From Steromphala cineraria (taxonomy: Eukaryota > Mollusca > Gastropoda > Trochida > Trochidae), in contig OU744735.1 in NCBI GenBank assembly GCA_916613615.1, positions 39,257,468 to 39,321,467 on the forward strand: 64,000 bases of DNA. Reading direction: 5' to 3'. Shown here piece after piece: positions 1 through 12,910 of this stretch (positions are counted from its first letter, which is position 1; the number at the start of each line of letters is the position of its first letter). The notes beneath the pieces are model-generated. The model ran no database searches, was not told the origin of the DNA, and saw only the letters and a program-made list of their open reading frames with translations. The position numbers and the translations under genes are program-made.

Positions 1-1327
1 GAGAAATATATCATCAACTTTAAAGAAATATCAAAGTAACAACAACAAATAAAAACGTAAAAGTAAATATCATTAATGACATACAATGTAATTATTTCAA
101 TATTTTCGAAATCGACAACTTTTCCCATATTCACATTCACCTCAAGCTACAAAATGAGATAATATTCATATAAATGGTAGACATCTTTGCTATTTCTAGT
201 TCTTAATCCTTTGATATAAAGTTGACACTGACAGAGACTTTAGTAGATGTAGTCTAGGATGATAGAAATACTTACCGACATCAAAAGTTTGACCAATGAG
301 AGGTTACCTTCATTTAGCTTTATAAACCCCGTTAGAAATTCGAATATTTAGCTGCAGTTTGGGAATCATACCTAACACATCTCAAGACTACTCCAGGGGC
401 TAAGTTACTATTTGGATTTCCATGCCCTTGGAATGGAAATCCAGCTATTATTTACATTTTGTATCTATGTTGTTATGTAAGTCATTTCTGTAAATAATTA
501 TATGCATATCTATTCCATGGACTTTGGATTACTTCTGCCTAGAGTTAATTCCCCGTTATAACTAGACAGTTGGATCATCAACCCGGAATATCAAAAGTTG
601 GGGCAGATAAGGAGTACCGGGAACCCTGGCTCACCCATATGATACTTCTTTCGGAAATGCTTAGTGACGACAGTAACAACTGTTACTAGCTTAACTAGAG
701 ATGAAACGTCGACATGATGGACCTTCCCTGTAGGCTTACTGGTATTGTTTCATCTAGCCAAGAGAAGTAACGTGTCTGAAACCAACATTGATAAGGAGAT
801 ATCATGTCGTATAAAACACGGTTGCATCGTGATATCAACGTCTTAAGCACGTAGCAGCTCTTACATCATTCGTTGTGAACACGCCCCTTTCTTGACAAAC
901 ACGCACGCAAATCTGAGTAATAACGTAAGTCTCACTTGATGTGAACGTAATGTGTTAGTAATACACTCGCGGTACATCGTATCTTGTTCTTGTAAACAGT
1001 ATAAAATACCTTTTACTACGATAATCCGCACCTCGTAATAAGCAATGTCTATGACATCGCGTCAGTGTGACCTTAGCATAAGGCTCCACATGCTTAGGGT
1101 AGAGCTGTCAATCTACGTCCGATCCTTTCGATTTATCTTACCCAAATGAAGTGAAGCTGCACGTGCATTCGTGACGATACGTCCTATAACGCACGTTTCA
1201 CGAGCTCTATGGTTTCTTTATGTCAATTGCTCGTGTGACATGGTCGCCGTCATAATAACAAAAATATTATCAACTTTTGATTCAACATAACGTTTTAGAA
1301 ATAACGTTTGTGGTCATGATCTAAGTA
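1..1327. other. no gene recognised
   Basis: A+T-rich DNA with no open frame that resembles a protein I know and no complete repeat unit. It may be upstream intron or intergenic DNA of the lectin gene that follows. Confidence 0.4.
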
Positions 1328-1387
1328 AGTTAGACCATTCGGGCCTTGTTGTCTAATACTCGCGATATAGACCCGAATGGTCTAACT
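1328..1387. repeat. hairpin with 16-bp perfect arms
   Basis: The arm AGTTAGACCATTCGGG (1328-1343) is exactly reverse-complemented at 1372-1387, leaving a 28-base loop. No target-site duplication is obvious, so it may be a MITE relic or a structured site. Confidence 0.7.
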
Positions 1388-2540
1388 ATTACGTAAATTC
1401 GAATAGAATTTTGGAGCTTCCCGAGGTGTATCGCTCGATATACCTCCTGTTTGATCATGAATCGTGGGTCTCCGAGGCGTAGCGAATCGAGGCAAGCGAC
1501 ATTTCAAGTAAACATTTTATGTGAATTGTTTTAACAGCAAGTCTTTATCAGATATCACACTTCATCATACTAATTGCATGTATTCTTCTTTGACATATAT
1601 TGTATATTTTATGTTGTAAACATTTAGTTTTACACAAAATGTTATTATTCCGAAAATATTCATACAAACGCTTTGTCATGATCTGTTCCATACCATACAT
1701 GTCTACATGTTGAATGAGGGAGAGGATTAATGCTGAGGACCTAGGTCGCTATTTTCAATTCTAAACGAACCCAAACATTTCTAGCTATAACTTGATATGA
1801 TATCGAGGGATTTACATATATGTATTATCTAATATATCATCGTAACTATAGGCAGTTTGGTGGTTAAATACAGTTTTTTTTAAATTTAAGCCACATATCA
1901 CATTTAGAGGTAAGATAATGATGCTGTGTGGGAAATATTCTTCCGAGGCGCGATACCAGCATGCATGTTTGTCGGTATCGGACAGAGGTCAAACCAAATT
2001 CAAACATTTCATATTTACACATTTTGAACAAACAATGCTCAATATCTCTGTTCAAAATTTCAAAAACACTTTTTCACACGATCGGTTGCAACAACGGTTG
2101 ATGGCATTCGCTTTATGAAAGTAATTGAAACAATGAAATACTTACTAATAAAACATACAGGTAAGTTCGTATTAACAACGCAACTTATACATCTCATGAT
2201 CTTCATGTGTCAATAAATTCGCCGATGAAAGTCTAAAAGTTTCCATGATTATTTCAGTTCTGTAACGTTTAATTCCCATCAAAACGAAAATTTTTAACCA
2301 GTATTCAAAGATTTCTTTTCAATCTATTATCTAAAAAAAGTTGAATGTGGACCCGTTTAAAAAACGTATGTCTGACGTCACTGCTGCTCAGTTTTGAATC
2401 TGAAGTGCGGTGGTTCTATTCCCACCAAGGCAAAATAGATTATTTGTGTAAAATAATTATAATTCTTTACTCGATAGTGATATCTGATATCGTGCTGGCA
2501 CTTTAGGATATCAGCTTGATATCGTACCAAGGGGTACACT
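1388..2540. other. no gene recognised; possible splice donor near 2160
   Basis: No convincing coding exon. A good donor (ACAG/GTAAGT) lies at about 2160, but the short open frame before it ends in phase 1 while the lectin exon at 2890 is open only in phase 0, so I do not join them. A tRNA-like T-arm near 2415 lacks an A box. Confidence 0.35.
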
Positions 2541-2700
2541 CAGTGGCGAATCCAAAGGTGGTGGTGATGGCGGGTCAGGGGGTTCGGCCCCCCTCCCTTC
2601 TACCCCCTGACCTCCCCCCCCCCTTTTTTGAAAACCAGTTTTAGATTCAAGACAATTAAAATACCCCACCCACCTTTCAAAATTCCTGGATCCGCCACTG
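2541..2700. mobile_element. hAT-type MITE
   Basis: A 160-bp element with ends CAGTGGCG and CGCCACTG. It is flanked by an 8-bp near-duplication (GGTACACT at 2533-2540, GATACACT at 2701-2708), the length expected of hAT transposons. The inside is C-rich with long C and T runs and has no coding capacity. Confidence 0.8.
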
Positions 2701-2889
2701 GATACACTTGCATGAAATCAAGAACCTAGAAATAACGACATCGTGTTGTGTATATTACATACAAAATACTTACGCCTACATGTTTATTTAAAGTCTGTCA
2801 ACAACTTAAATACTTTACAATTACTAACCGTCAAATTTAAAATATCAGGTCTTATTTGAATTCATGGAAGTTTTCTAATTGTCTTTCAG

Positions 2890-5800
2890 GACTTGACTGG
2901 GCAGTGTAAAAACGTCACCTGTAATCTTTGGAGATACTGCGAGGTCGATAGGTTTGGAAGGGCCTTTTGCAGTAAGTGACCGCTTATTAGTTCAAAAGGT
3001 TGTTGTGAAAAAGATCGGTAGCCAAGGGCCAAGGCCCCCTAAGGTCGGTTTCCAAGAGTAATTCTGTAATTTTCAGCATATTAGTTCGTAACTCAAATGT
3101 TCAAATCTTCTGATCCCTAAGGTTGGCAAAGAACTCACAGAGGTTCGAATCTCGGAGTGAACCCTATAATATTTTTTTCAAACTTTTGCACTCATATATC
3201 GTTTTCATATGTTGAGATAAACCTACATTTCAAATTTGAACGAAATCGGTCAAGAAATAAACATTTTAGCGTAATTCCTATATATTATATAGAATACAGA
3301 AGGGGAGACACTGAAACCTGATCGAAAACTGGACACCAGACTATTTAACGTGCGGTGCAATTAAAACTAAATTTTATCTCAAAATTATACATTGGAATCG
3401 TAGATCATGCTTTTAGCTTGCTGAACATCTCGCCCAAACTATCAAACTTCTTCAAACTTTTGACCACTGACCCTCGCATTAACACCACCCCCTCTTTGAA
3501 CAAATGCCTGGTGGAATGCGGGAAAATATCGGCAGTTTCCGTAAATCAAACACGCTGCCGTGAATGAATCGGAAATGGAACCGCCTCTCATTGGTCAAAT
3601 TCCACGTGCGCCCGTGTTGTCATTTCAAATTGATAGCTGTTGGCAACGGTTACAAAGCAAACGGTTACAAACGGTTTTTCAATTTTAGAACTCACAGCTT
3701 AAAAAATGCCTGTTTACGAAAAATGAAAATGAATGAAACATCTATGAAATGTATAAAAACCTTGACTTCTTTTGAGGTAAAATCACAGACAATCTTCAAA
3801 TATCTCTCATGGAAATCACGGGTATTGTGCTAATCTTTTTATAACCTGATCCTTTAATGATTTCATCAAATGCTATATGGCTTTGTTAGTATTGTAACAT
3901 ACAAAACAATTAAACTCATCTTGTACCAATGACGCTCAATTAGTCTGTCATCCAGACCCTAAAGCAAAAATATTAAATTGATGACAAACCAAGTCTAGAA
4001 AAGTAAAGCAAGTCTAGGTTGCTCAGATTTATCTGAAGTTAAAGCATCTTCGGGGCTCAATTTTGTTATAATATACTGGCCCAAAAAAGAAACGCATAGC
4101 GAAAATGTGTTTTTCAAAGTATGATATTTTTAAAATTAAGGCTTGAAATTTTGTAAAAGTTACTGCTAAAGTTAGACTATAGTTTTTACAACAATTTCTT
4201 GCACTTGGACACAAAAATTTGTGAATTGCCGCCAAAACGCAGCAGCTTGAATCCAACCTGAAAAAATGTGCATGGAGAAAAATCCTAAAGCATGTTGCAC
4301 GTGCAAATACGGGTACTCAGGCTTGATACCGATGGGTATAAAACCTGGGTAGTCCCATTGCGAATCACTCTCAGATGCTCCGTATACACGACTCTAAAGA
4401 TGCCAAGACTTAATGAAGAGTGCAGAAACCAGGCCATTGGACGTCTAGAAACTGGCGAAAGTCAGTCAGCAGTAGCCAGGCACTTCAACGTTACTCAGAG
4501 TACCATATCTCGTCTCTGGCACCGCTACACAGTCCACAACTCCACGAGAGATCGACCGAGATCCGGCGCAGGACCGATACATCCGGGTGATGCATCTTCG
4601 CAACAGGACAGTCAGTGCCACCTACACAGCCAACAACATTCCTGGACTTCGTAGAGTATCAGCGCAGACCATCATCAATCGCCTTCGTCAACATGGGATA
4701 CGTCCTATGCGACCATATACAGCGCCATCTTTGCAACGCCATCATCGTCGTGCACGTCTGCGATGGAGCAGAAACGTTCGCCCATGGACCCTAGTGCATT
4801 GGAGAAGAATCTGGTTCAGCGATGAGTCGCGGTTCATGCTCTATCGCCACGATGGTAGGATGAGGGTCTATAGACGGAGAAATGAACGTTACGCTCAACA
4901 CTGTATCCGTGCAATCGATGCATACGGTGGAGGGAGTGTAATGATGTGGGCAAGCATATCCTTTAATGGTAGGACAAATGTGGTTCAAGTGCAAGGAAAT
5001 TTAACTGCTGTACGCTATCGAGACGAAATCCTGCAACGTCACCTTCTTCCCGCAATTGACGTCAGACGTGAAATTTTTCAACAGGACAATGCCAGACCGC
5101 ATACTGCGCGTGTTACCATGGATTATCTTGCCAACAGCAATGTAAATGTACTGCCATGGCCCTCCAAATCTCCAGACCTGAACCCAATCGAGCATTTGTG
5201 GGATTTGTTGGATAGACGGGTACGACGTCGACAACATCCACCGCAGACGCTTCAAGAACTGACCCACGCACTGCTGGATGAGTGGGGAAGAATTCCACAA
5301 CGCCAGATTCGACGACTCATTCAATCCATGCCCAGGCGATGCAGAGCAGTGATCCATGCTCGTGGTGGTAGCACCCGGTACTGACTTCGTCACAGTGATG
5401 TCACAATCACAGACGTCCACAGGAGGATTAAATGACTGCATTTAGTGGAGGAGACATGCATTTAATGCTGTGAAAAATTTGGTTGTTGTACATTCCATAT
5501 TTAGTGTGCGATTATGCTGTAAACACATGACAATAAACTCTGATTTTTCTGTTATGCGTTTCTTTTTTGGGCCAGTGTACATGATTTGTTTAAATATATT
5601 GTCAAAATTGAAAAAAATACTTCTGAGACTAAATGTTAGCCGAACGCTCGATTAAACTAACGCTGACAGTTGATAAACTCAAAGTAACCGTGTAATATGT
5701 ATCGTGTTTTAATTCAAAGAAATCTTTCAGAGAACCTCAAGTTCCACAACGCTGAATATGATGTTCTGACAGAGTATTCTCTTGGCCTACCTCTCAACTG

Positions 5801-8800
5801 GACAATGGCGAGGTCATCGTGTGACCAACTGGGAGGTCATCTCGCTATTGTGGACGATGAACAGGAACATGTGTTCCTCTCAACAATCCTGGAGGAAGTT
5901 GGTAAGTGTTGAATAAGGAATATAGCATGGGGATCATTTCGGCCGGTCTTGCTGAATAATAAATTTAGAAAAAAAGTTTAATAAATGATTGGCGGTGAAA
6001 AACCGAAATCATGCAGTCACTAGTGACAATAACAATGGAACTAGTGCCTGATAACAACATTGGCCTGACGTCATCGACGATGCTCTTACGCAATGACACG
6101 CTCATGACGCCATGTTGTTGCTAAGGCGACGGGCTCTTTTAGGAGCCGACTCAACGAAAATGAGTATTTTGGAAGAATTACGCTGATTAAAATCATAAAT
6201 TCAACAGAAAATGTGTCTTTTCTTGGCAAATACCATTTTTATCTCATCTCGTGATAACACGGTTTATTTTCATTGATAGTTCCGGTATTTCACCGCCAAT
6301 CATGTGATAATTATGTTTATACAACTGTACCCAAGACCTTCTTGTCACGTACTACAATACACATTTGTTCTTGGGGATGTTATATCTGTGCCAAAGAAAT
6401 GAAATGTGTACGCTGATTATATCATAAATTCAACAGAAAATGTGTATTTTCTTGGCAAATACCATTTTTATCTCATCTCATGATAACACGGTTTATTTTG
6501 GTTGATAGGTCTCGGTATTTCACCGCCAATCATGAGATAATTATGTTTATACAACTGTATCCAAGACCTTCTTGACACGTACTAAAATACACATTTGTTC
6601 TTGGGGATGTTATATCTTTGCCCAAGAAATGAAATGTGTACGCTGATTATATCATAAATTAAACAGAAAATGTGTCTCTTCTTGACAAATACCATTTTTA
6701 TATCATTTCGTGATAACACGGTTTATTTTCATTGATAGTTCTCGGTATTTCACCGCCAATCATGTGATAACTATGTTTATACAACTGTACCCAAGACCTT
6801 CTGGACACGTACTACAATACACATTTGTTCTTGGGGATATTATATCTGTGTCTAAGAAAGGAAATGTGTACGACACGAGTTTCTCAAGATTGGTGCACCG
6901 TTACCCGCACAATAAGGTCTCAAACGTTGTATTGCAGCGATTATTCGATATATTTATATAGAAGAAAAAAATATTTTATTTAAGTGTCACACAACATACA
7001 ACAATGGGTAATAAACGTTTTAAAATACTGTATACTGTTGTTCGGCCAAACATGGCCTATGAGACACTATTAATAGAGGACTATATAGAGGATATTATAT
7101 GAGTGTCCATGACATACTACTTTACGACACGAGTGGCTAAATATTAGCATTTCCCGAGCGAGAGCGAGGTTTATACTGATATTTATGCAAAGAACGCCTT
7201 ATTGAAATGGATTTTGTATGTCAGTATGTTAATGTTGCCAACATATAAGGCGCTTGTACTTACCGATCTATTTCTATTCAAACCCAACCATGCATAAATT
7301 CATTTTGATCATGTCAATTGAAAATCAATATATTGTCAAAACCTTGCTTCTGTTTACTATTGGTAAATATTTTGTGATAGACTTGTATATGCACATATGT
7401 ATCGCTCATTAAATCTGAAGTGTAGACTGTGTCTGGTGTTCAATACAAGGAAAAAAAGATTTATTGAAGAATCGATTATAAATCACAATCTTGAAACATT
7501 CAAATTGTGACAAGGAAATTCTTCTTTTATGTGCGTTTTTTATTCGATGCGTGTCCATATAAATATTTGTTTAATTTAGTTCAAATAATGTCACTCAACT
7601 TTCATATATTTCTCTCATGCCCAAGTTAATGACATTTTATTGAATGTTCTATTAAACCCGATCAACGGCTTTATGTTTAAGACGCCGAAATTCAAGGAAC
7701 TATGTAACCTTTTTTAACACATCAAACTCGTAATTTTCTTTCAAAAATAACATTAGAGCTCGAGGCGCTGGAGGGCGGATTTTCTGGTTTTAGATTAGAA
7801 TAACGACTCACAGTCTCAAGTTGCCGCTACGCTGATAAATAAGCACTAAATTGTACTTTACACTGAGAGTTCTCACTTCTTGATAAAATAAAACCATTGA
7901 TAATGTTTGAAATATTTGACTCAAGCAACATGCAGGTCTTTAATCTACCGATCTATCTAAATTACACATGTCCTGGTGACACGAATCAAATAACATTGAA
8001 AGCTAGCATTGATCTATATTCGTTTTGAATGTGATGTGTCAATAAGTGAACATATCTTATTGATTGTCAAATTTCAAAGGTTTTGATCGACACGATTTCT
8101 TCTTTCAATTGCAATTGTTTTATTTCCAGAAGTCAGAAGGCCATGGGCCAATATGACATACATTTGAAATACCTTCTTTAGTAAACCAGGTGTCCTTAGA
8201 TCCTTAACGATAGCACTCCAACCCCAAGATGATTACCAAAGGGTTAGAATAAGACCGGTCAATTTCTTGACAGTATGCGAATACCGACTTCCAATGCCGA
8301 CATTTGTCAATTGCATAGTTTATCTACCGATTGAAATTACATATGTCCTGGTGACACGAATCAAATTAACATTTAAACATCAACTAACCTCGACCTTACC
8401 ACTTCTCGATTTTCGTTCAAAGATGTTTCAAAAAAATAAAAGCTAGACTTAGTTTTTGTTGAATTGTCCAATAAACACCTTTTATTAGCCTTTCATTTAG
8501 ACAGCGTAATTATCGGCTGTGAAAAACCCACCTGGGTTAGGGGCTATAAAACTCGCGCGGGTGTGACGTAATAAACAGACTATACAGAATTACGCATCAT
8601 TATTTCAACTGAAATACCGCCTAAATAATTGTTTAATTACCATTGATGTGGATATCTTTTTTACACGAAATGCTTAGTAGTGTTACGTCGTCAAATGATT
8701 TATCTAACTGAGTGGAAAACATTTCCTGAAAATCGTTAATTATTAGGTTTTTTTCTGTGTTATTGTTATGATAGATGTATAGATAATGAGGCTGATTCTG

Positions 8801-11800
8801 TTTATGACGTCACAAAATGGGGGCGTGACCAGTCATGCATTCACTTGTTTGTTGTCAGATAGGTCTAAGCGGCCCATCAAAAGTGGCTTTCAAAAACGGC
8901 TTTCATTACCAAACTAAACATATTTGAGTAGCGACCGTTAACGCACTATACAATATTGTAATCAGACTTTCTATATTCCAAAGAAAATAGTGAAATATGT
9001 TTGTGGTTATGTGAACTTTAACAGTTGAAAGCTATCATTGATCTGTATTCGTTTTGAATGTGATGTGTCCATTATTGAACATATTTTATTGTTAAATTTC
9101 AAAGGTTTTGATCGACACGATTCTCCTTTCGTCTGGTCACTGATCTATAATATTGAACAGTTAGTCGGCTTATGTGTCCGTCCTGAAACACATCATATCT
9201 AGATAACGGACATCGAAAGTTCGATAAGCTTTATGAATAATGAAACTATCGAGCATGACAATTGATAGATTCAGGACATAGCGTGAGACTCAAAGTCACG
9301 TGATAAGTTTCTTTGCCGTTGAAATCAGTAATAAATGAAATTCATAAAAAAAAAATTTTTTTTTTTCGTAAGCATAGTTAAAAAATACTAGAACCTCATC
9401 AATAACTCAATTCAACAAAGCTTAAAAACTCTAGTTAATCTCTGTGTCATCTTTTAGTTTTTAAATCTATTGAGGTGCAGTAGACATATTTTTTTTGTCC
9501 ATACAGCATTGAGGTTTTCGTACCTATGCACCAAACTTTAGCTAGAATAGCTACTATTCGTTAGGCAAAAGAAAGGTCGATTCTATCGATTCTAAGTTAA
9601 GACATGCTATGATTTGTATGAATATGTTTTAAACATATTTATTTTTATAAATACATGTGTAGGCCTATACAGAAAATGGATTGGCAAACAAGCCAATGGC
9701 TTATATTAATGCCTCTCCATAACAACATAATATATGCGACGTACATAAAGTATTATGATTTCAAAAGTATACATAATAACAAGCACAAAATCACAACATG
9801 AGCATGTATATAATCATTCTTATTCCAACGTGTGTTAGTTCAATAAAGGGCAAGAATATAATACTTAAAACTCAAAATCGTTTTGATGCGGTAATAAAAT
9901 CATGTACAGAGTTGATTATGCAAAGATTCTGGTAGTTTAAGGTTTCCATACATAGCGTCATTCATGTTATAACCATATTTAAAATAAAATGAAGTGCCTC
10001 TTATTGTAGTATAGTTTGGACAGACAAAAAGATAGTGAATGGTGTCTTCATAGGGAACTCCACAACTGCATGATGGATCATCCAATATGAATCTTTTCAC
10101 TTTTCACCTTTTTTCAAATTATAACTGCTGTTGTGGTGAAAATTATATTCACAAAGGATACCATTCTATGATTCATTGGAAATGTATAACAAACACAGAG
10201 AAAGGCTTGCGTATGTTGTCACTACAGCGCATTACTGAACATGGAAGTAATACAATTCATCTTAAACTTCTTTTTTCCCTTTATAACAAGAAGCAAACCC
10301 GTCACGGTTTCGTACAGAAAACCCCTAAAAAGACTCACGTTACTAGGGGTCGATGGGGTTATATTCTATATACACATAAGTAAGCGGGTTTGATATTAAA
10401 AAACCTTACAGGGGCAGTAGCACGTTTTTTGATTATTTTAAATCTTAAATTTTTCACTTATAATTGTAAGTTAATGTTAAATATATTATTTTGATAGTGT
10501 CAAAAATCTCCTTACACAAGCCAATCATCCATAGTCAGAGGACAAAGTTTGAGTATTCACATAAAATCAATTGGCGGCCATTTTGTGTGAACACCTTTAA
10601 TTCATTTTGTGTAAGAAAAAGGAATCGCATGGCTAAACTTTACATTATATATTTGAATTATTACTGCTCCATTTAGTTTAAGTACATTGTCTTTCAATTG
10701 GAACCATTAATTTTCATTTTCCTGACATCACCTTTTATCCCCCCCTAAAACGTGCTACTGCCCCTTTAAGGCCATAGTACAAAAAAGCTATACAGGCGTT
10801 AAACCCTTACAAAATCCCTTCTTATTTTCATATACAAACAAAGCTTATATTAGGGGCCGGTTATCATAAAAAAAAAACAATAAACGTTTCGGTTAATGGT
10901 CTCATATAATTTTAAAGGCAATTTTAAAGACATACTAAATCATAAGTGAAAATACACATCCTAACAAATTGGAACCATTAATTTTCATTCTCCTGACATC
11001 ACCTTATATTCCCCCTAAAAACGTGCTAAAGACCCTATAACGGTTACAAAAAAATTTGGAGAAAAAAAATTGAACATTATTTTACAAAGAAAAGAAGTTA
11101 TGAGATAAGGATGATGAGATAGGATGGTGGGGGAGCTGATTGTCGCTGGATGTGCTACAAATGTTGCATCAGTATCGACCATTTATTAGAAAATGTTGTA
11201 TTTGAAGGGTTCGAAATAAACAGTTCAATTTTGTGAATTTGCTTAATATGTTTTATCAATACTGGGTAATATAGCTGTATTTCTTTGTTTTTACACTTGT
11301 ATACTAAATATATGTATATTAAACTTTTGTTAGAGAGACCTGTCAAAACAAATTGTATGTATGTACATGTAGACAATCATATAAGTGAGTAGTTAAGAAA
11401 CTTTTTGGTGAACATCATTGTGTTGCAATGACGACAAGACTATTCGTTTTCGAGATGTCACCATTTGTATCTTTAAAAACGTGTAACTGCTCTTTAAGGT
11501 GACACAGAGTATCTTTCTTAAAATTTTATTTGGTTTTGATAAGCCTCAAAATATCTAATATGCTGATTGAAGTTCATATCTCATCACTGGACTTGCAAAT
11601 ATATCCATTTATTCATGATATCTCTAAAATGCTTGATTTTATGGAAAAATCAAGAAAACGTCTCAAATACGTTTAATATTCGAAATTATGCATCCAATTA
11701 ATCTACCTATTAGTTACAATACCCAACAAACACTATCGAATCGAATATATCTCCCTTCAGCTAATGACAAGGTTTCAAAATTACGTTTTGCGAATTTACG

Positions 11801-12764
11801 CGCGCCACTCGAGCCACATTGTCCGGTTTTCGATCAAAATCCCGACTTTGAATGGTCGTATTTTCGCTCTAATGTACTGATTGCCCTTTAACTTGTTATT
11901 TTCAGTAACAGTTAGTGGTTCCCGATGTAATAACATAGATTTCAAAATTTGACATATGTGATCCTATCAACATACTCTGTGTCTCTTTAAGGTTGGATAG
12001 CTTGTCCCCAACCCTTTCCTTTTTAATTTGATATGGTTAAACAAAATACCATGTGGTTTATGCGTGTCTGTGTTACCCTATTTGGCAGTTCACAATCACA
12101 AATTCAATTTAGGTGAACACACGTTGAAACATTGTATGTCAATGAATAGACAAACTAGAGAATGGTGTAAGCGATAGAGATAGAGATTCAAATAAGTTGC
12201 TTTATGAAGTGTTAATTCCTCCTTAAAGCAGGTGTCCGTAGATCATTTCCGATAATACCCCAACCCCCATTTGAAAATGACCAAGGGGTTAGAATAAGGC
12301 CGGTCAATTTATTGACAGTATGTGAATACCAGTTGTCCAATGCTGTCATTTATCAATTGCATGTGTCTTCAGTTGTAAACAATGTCGAACGTGCAGTTTG
12401 CATTGAAATTAAATATTGAGGGTTACAATACACGCACAAAGCTGAAAAACTGAAGAGAAAAGGTTTATTCGACATTATGACCTATGTATCTGAGGTGCAA
12501 AAATATGTCCTTACAAACATTTCAAGTTGAATTTTACTCTTTTCAGGCTTTGCAAACAAACTAATCTGGATCGGCGCCTCGACGGAGGGTGTGGAGGGTT
12601 CTTGGTTCTGGGTCGATGGTCGACCATTGGACTACAATGGCTGGTCGACGGAACAACCAGCGACCATCGACATTGAGGACTGTGTTGCGATTAAGCCTAA
12701 AGATGGGTGGCGAAGCAACCCGTGTTCAAATGAACGCCATTATATTTGTGAAATGACAGGTTAA
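2890..12764 (+). CDS. C-type lectin domain protein, 3' three coding exons (5' end not found)
   Basis: Exons 2890-2971, 5731-5901 and 12547-12764 join in frame with AG/GT borders at each junction (156 residues plus stop). The first encodes a short Cys-rich, EGF-like segment with Cys at residues 6, 11, 17 and 27. The next two form a C-type lectin fold: the WTMARSSC-LGGHLAIV block, WIGAS, WFWVDGRP, and the terminal CSNERHYICE with the expected cysteines. Sugar and calcium contacts look degenerate: the EPN/QPD site reads EQPA and the WND site reads WRS. It is therefore probably a secreted lectin-like protein without classical Ca-dependent sugar binding. The last intron is about 6.6 kb and full of repeats. 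The start codon and signal peptide were not found. Confidence 0.85.
2972..4073 (+). other. intron of the lectin gene, no gene
   Basis: Intronic DNA after the donor GTAAGTG at 2972. A short segment near 3950-3975 (TCTGTCATCCAGACCCTAAA) recurs near 37400 and folds into a small hairpin, so it is probably a repeat fragment. Confidence 0.5.
4074..5577 (+). mobile_element. Tc1-family DNA transposon, dead copy
   Basis: A 1504-bp element flanked by TA. Its ends are inverted repeats of at least 25 bp beginning ACTGGCCCAAAAAAGAAACG. It lies in an intron of the lectin gene, in the same orientation as the gene. Its single transposase gene has an internal frameshifting deletion. Confidence 0.93.
4400..5384 (+). 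pseudogene. Tc1 transposase (DD34E), frameshifted
   Basis: The frame from 4400 encodes the N-terminal helix-turn-helix (MPRLNEECRNQAIG, then AVARHFNVTQSTISRLW). A deletion near 4568, where the linker residues expected after RPRSG are missing, shifts the frame. The rest is open from about 4575 to the stop at 5384. The catalytic triad is visible: Asp in FSDESRF, Asp in QQDNARPH, and Glu in NPIEHLWD 34 residues later, the Tc1 spacing. Apart from the deletion the protein looks complete, so the copy is probably fairly young. Confidence 0.93.
6181..6870 (+). repeat. tandem repeat, 3 x 230 bp
   Basis: Three units begin at 6181, 6411 and 6641 with CGCTGATTA; spacing is exactly 230 bp and divergence is low. 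Each contains TTTCACCGCCAATCATG, whose reverse complement appears just upstream at about 5985-6001. The array lies in the last lectin intron. Confidence 0.9.
6965..7080 (-). repeat. 3' end of a non-LTR retrotransposon family
   Basis: TTTATTTAAGTGTCACA followed downstream by TATGAGACACT matches the arrangement at 33965-34075. On the minus strand it reads as a 3' UTR ending in an AATAAA-like signal. No coding part is attached. Confidence 0.45.
7920..9135 (+). repeat. internally duplicated repeat region
   Basis: ACATGTCCTGGTGACACG-like sequence occurs at about 7965 and 8340. A ~110-bp segment around CATTGATCTATATTCG (about 8010-8105) recurs at about 9025-9125. The segment 8180-8335 recurs at 12225-12372 with moderate divergence. 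No coding capacity was seen. Confidence 0.6.
9620..10110 (-). mobile_element. non-LTR retrotransposon 3' fragment
   Basis: On the minus strand 10100-9900 encodes a C-terminal reverse-transcriptase tail with a Cys/His motif (CSCGVPYEDTIHYLFVCP). An A+T-rich 3' UTR follows, ending around 9640 in a stretch with AAGCCATTGGCTTG that recurs near 38780 and 62770. It is truncated at its 5' end. The 9900 end resembles the relic at 23690-24790 (TGATGCGGTARTAAAATCAT). Confidence 0.65.
10410..10765. mobile_element. TTAA-flanked MITE family A, copy 1
   Basis: 356 bp with ends AGGGGCAGTAGCACG / CGTGCTACTGCCCCT. TTAA follows on the right and the mutated TTAC lies on the left. Further copies lie at 45209-45564 and 48462-48810. 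TTAA targeting is typical of piggyBac and Kolobok transposons; no transposase was seen. Confidence 0.85.
10780..10962 (+). repeat. dispersed repeat, inverted copy at 23283-23450
   Basis: The segment including GGTTATCATAAAAAAA, AATAAACGTTTCGGTTAATG and CACTTATGATTTA (as complement) is found reverse-complemented at 23283-23450. The two copies lie about 12 kb apart in opposite orientation. Confidence 0.75.
10966..11035. mobile_element. MITE family A, right-end fragment
   Basis: Matches the right end of the copy at 10410-10765 (TTGGAACCATTAATTTTCAT through CCCCCTAAAAACGTGCTA). A further scrap of the same end (AAAACGTGTAACTGCTCTTT) precedes 11498, suggesting that later insertions broke up a second copy. 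Confidence 0.65.
11498..11986. mobile_element. TTAA-flanked MITE family B
   Basis: A 489-bp element between TTAA (11494-11497) and TTAA (11987-11990). Inverted ends are GGTGACACAGAGTAT and ATACTCTGTGTCTCT. It has no coding capacity and lies in the last lectin intron. Confidence 0.7.
12225..12372 (+). repeat. copy of the 8180-8335 repeat
   Basis: Shares CAGGTGTCC, GGGTTAGAATAAG and CGGTCAATTT...TTGACAGTAT with the upstream copy, in direct orientation. Both lie in the same intron. Confidence 0.6.
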
Positions 12765-12910
12765 AGCAATCCAAGTTCAAATGGATTTTATTTAAAGACC
12801 GCTTTTAACTAATTAAGTTTATTTGTCAGTCTTTTTCATCGGCATTCAGCAAGAGGCAGTTTTATCCCAAGTCAAAAAAAGTATTGCCGTACGTTCATCA
12901 TATCATTGTT

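Noticed and set aside
2375..2425. tRNA-like anticodon and T arm
   Set aside because: No A box or D arm and no acceptor pairing; probably a degraded SINE or chance.
3110..3165. B-box-like GGTTCGAATCTC on the plus strand
   Set aside because: The surrounding bases do not fold as a tRNA.
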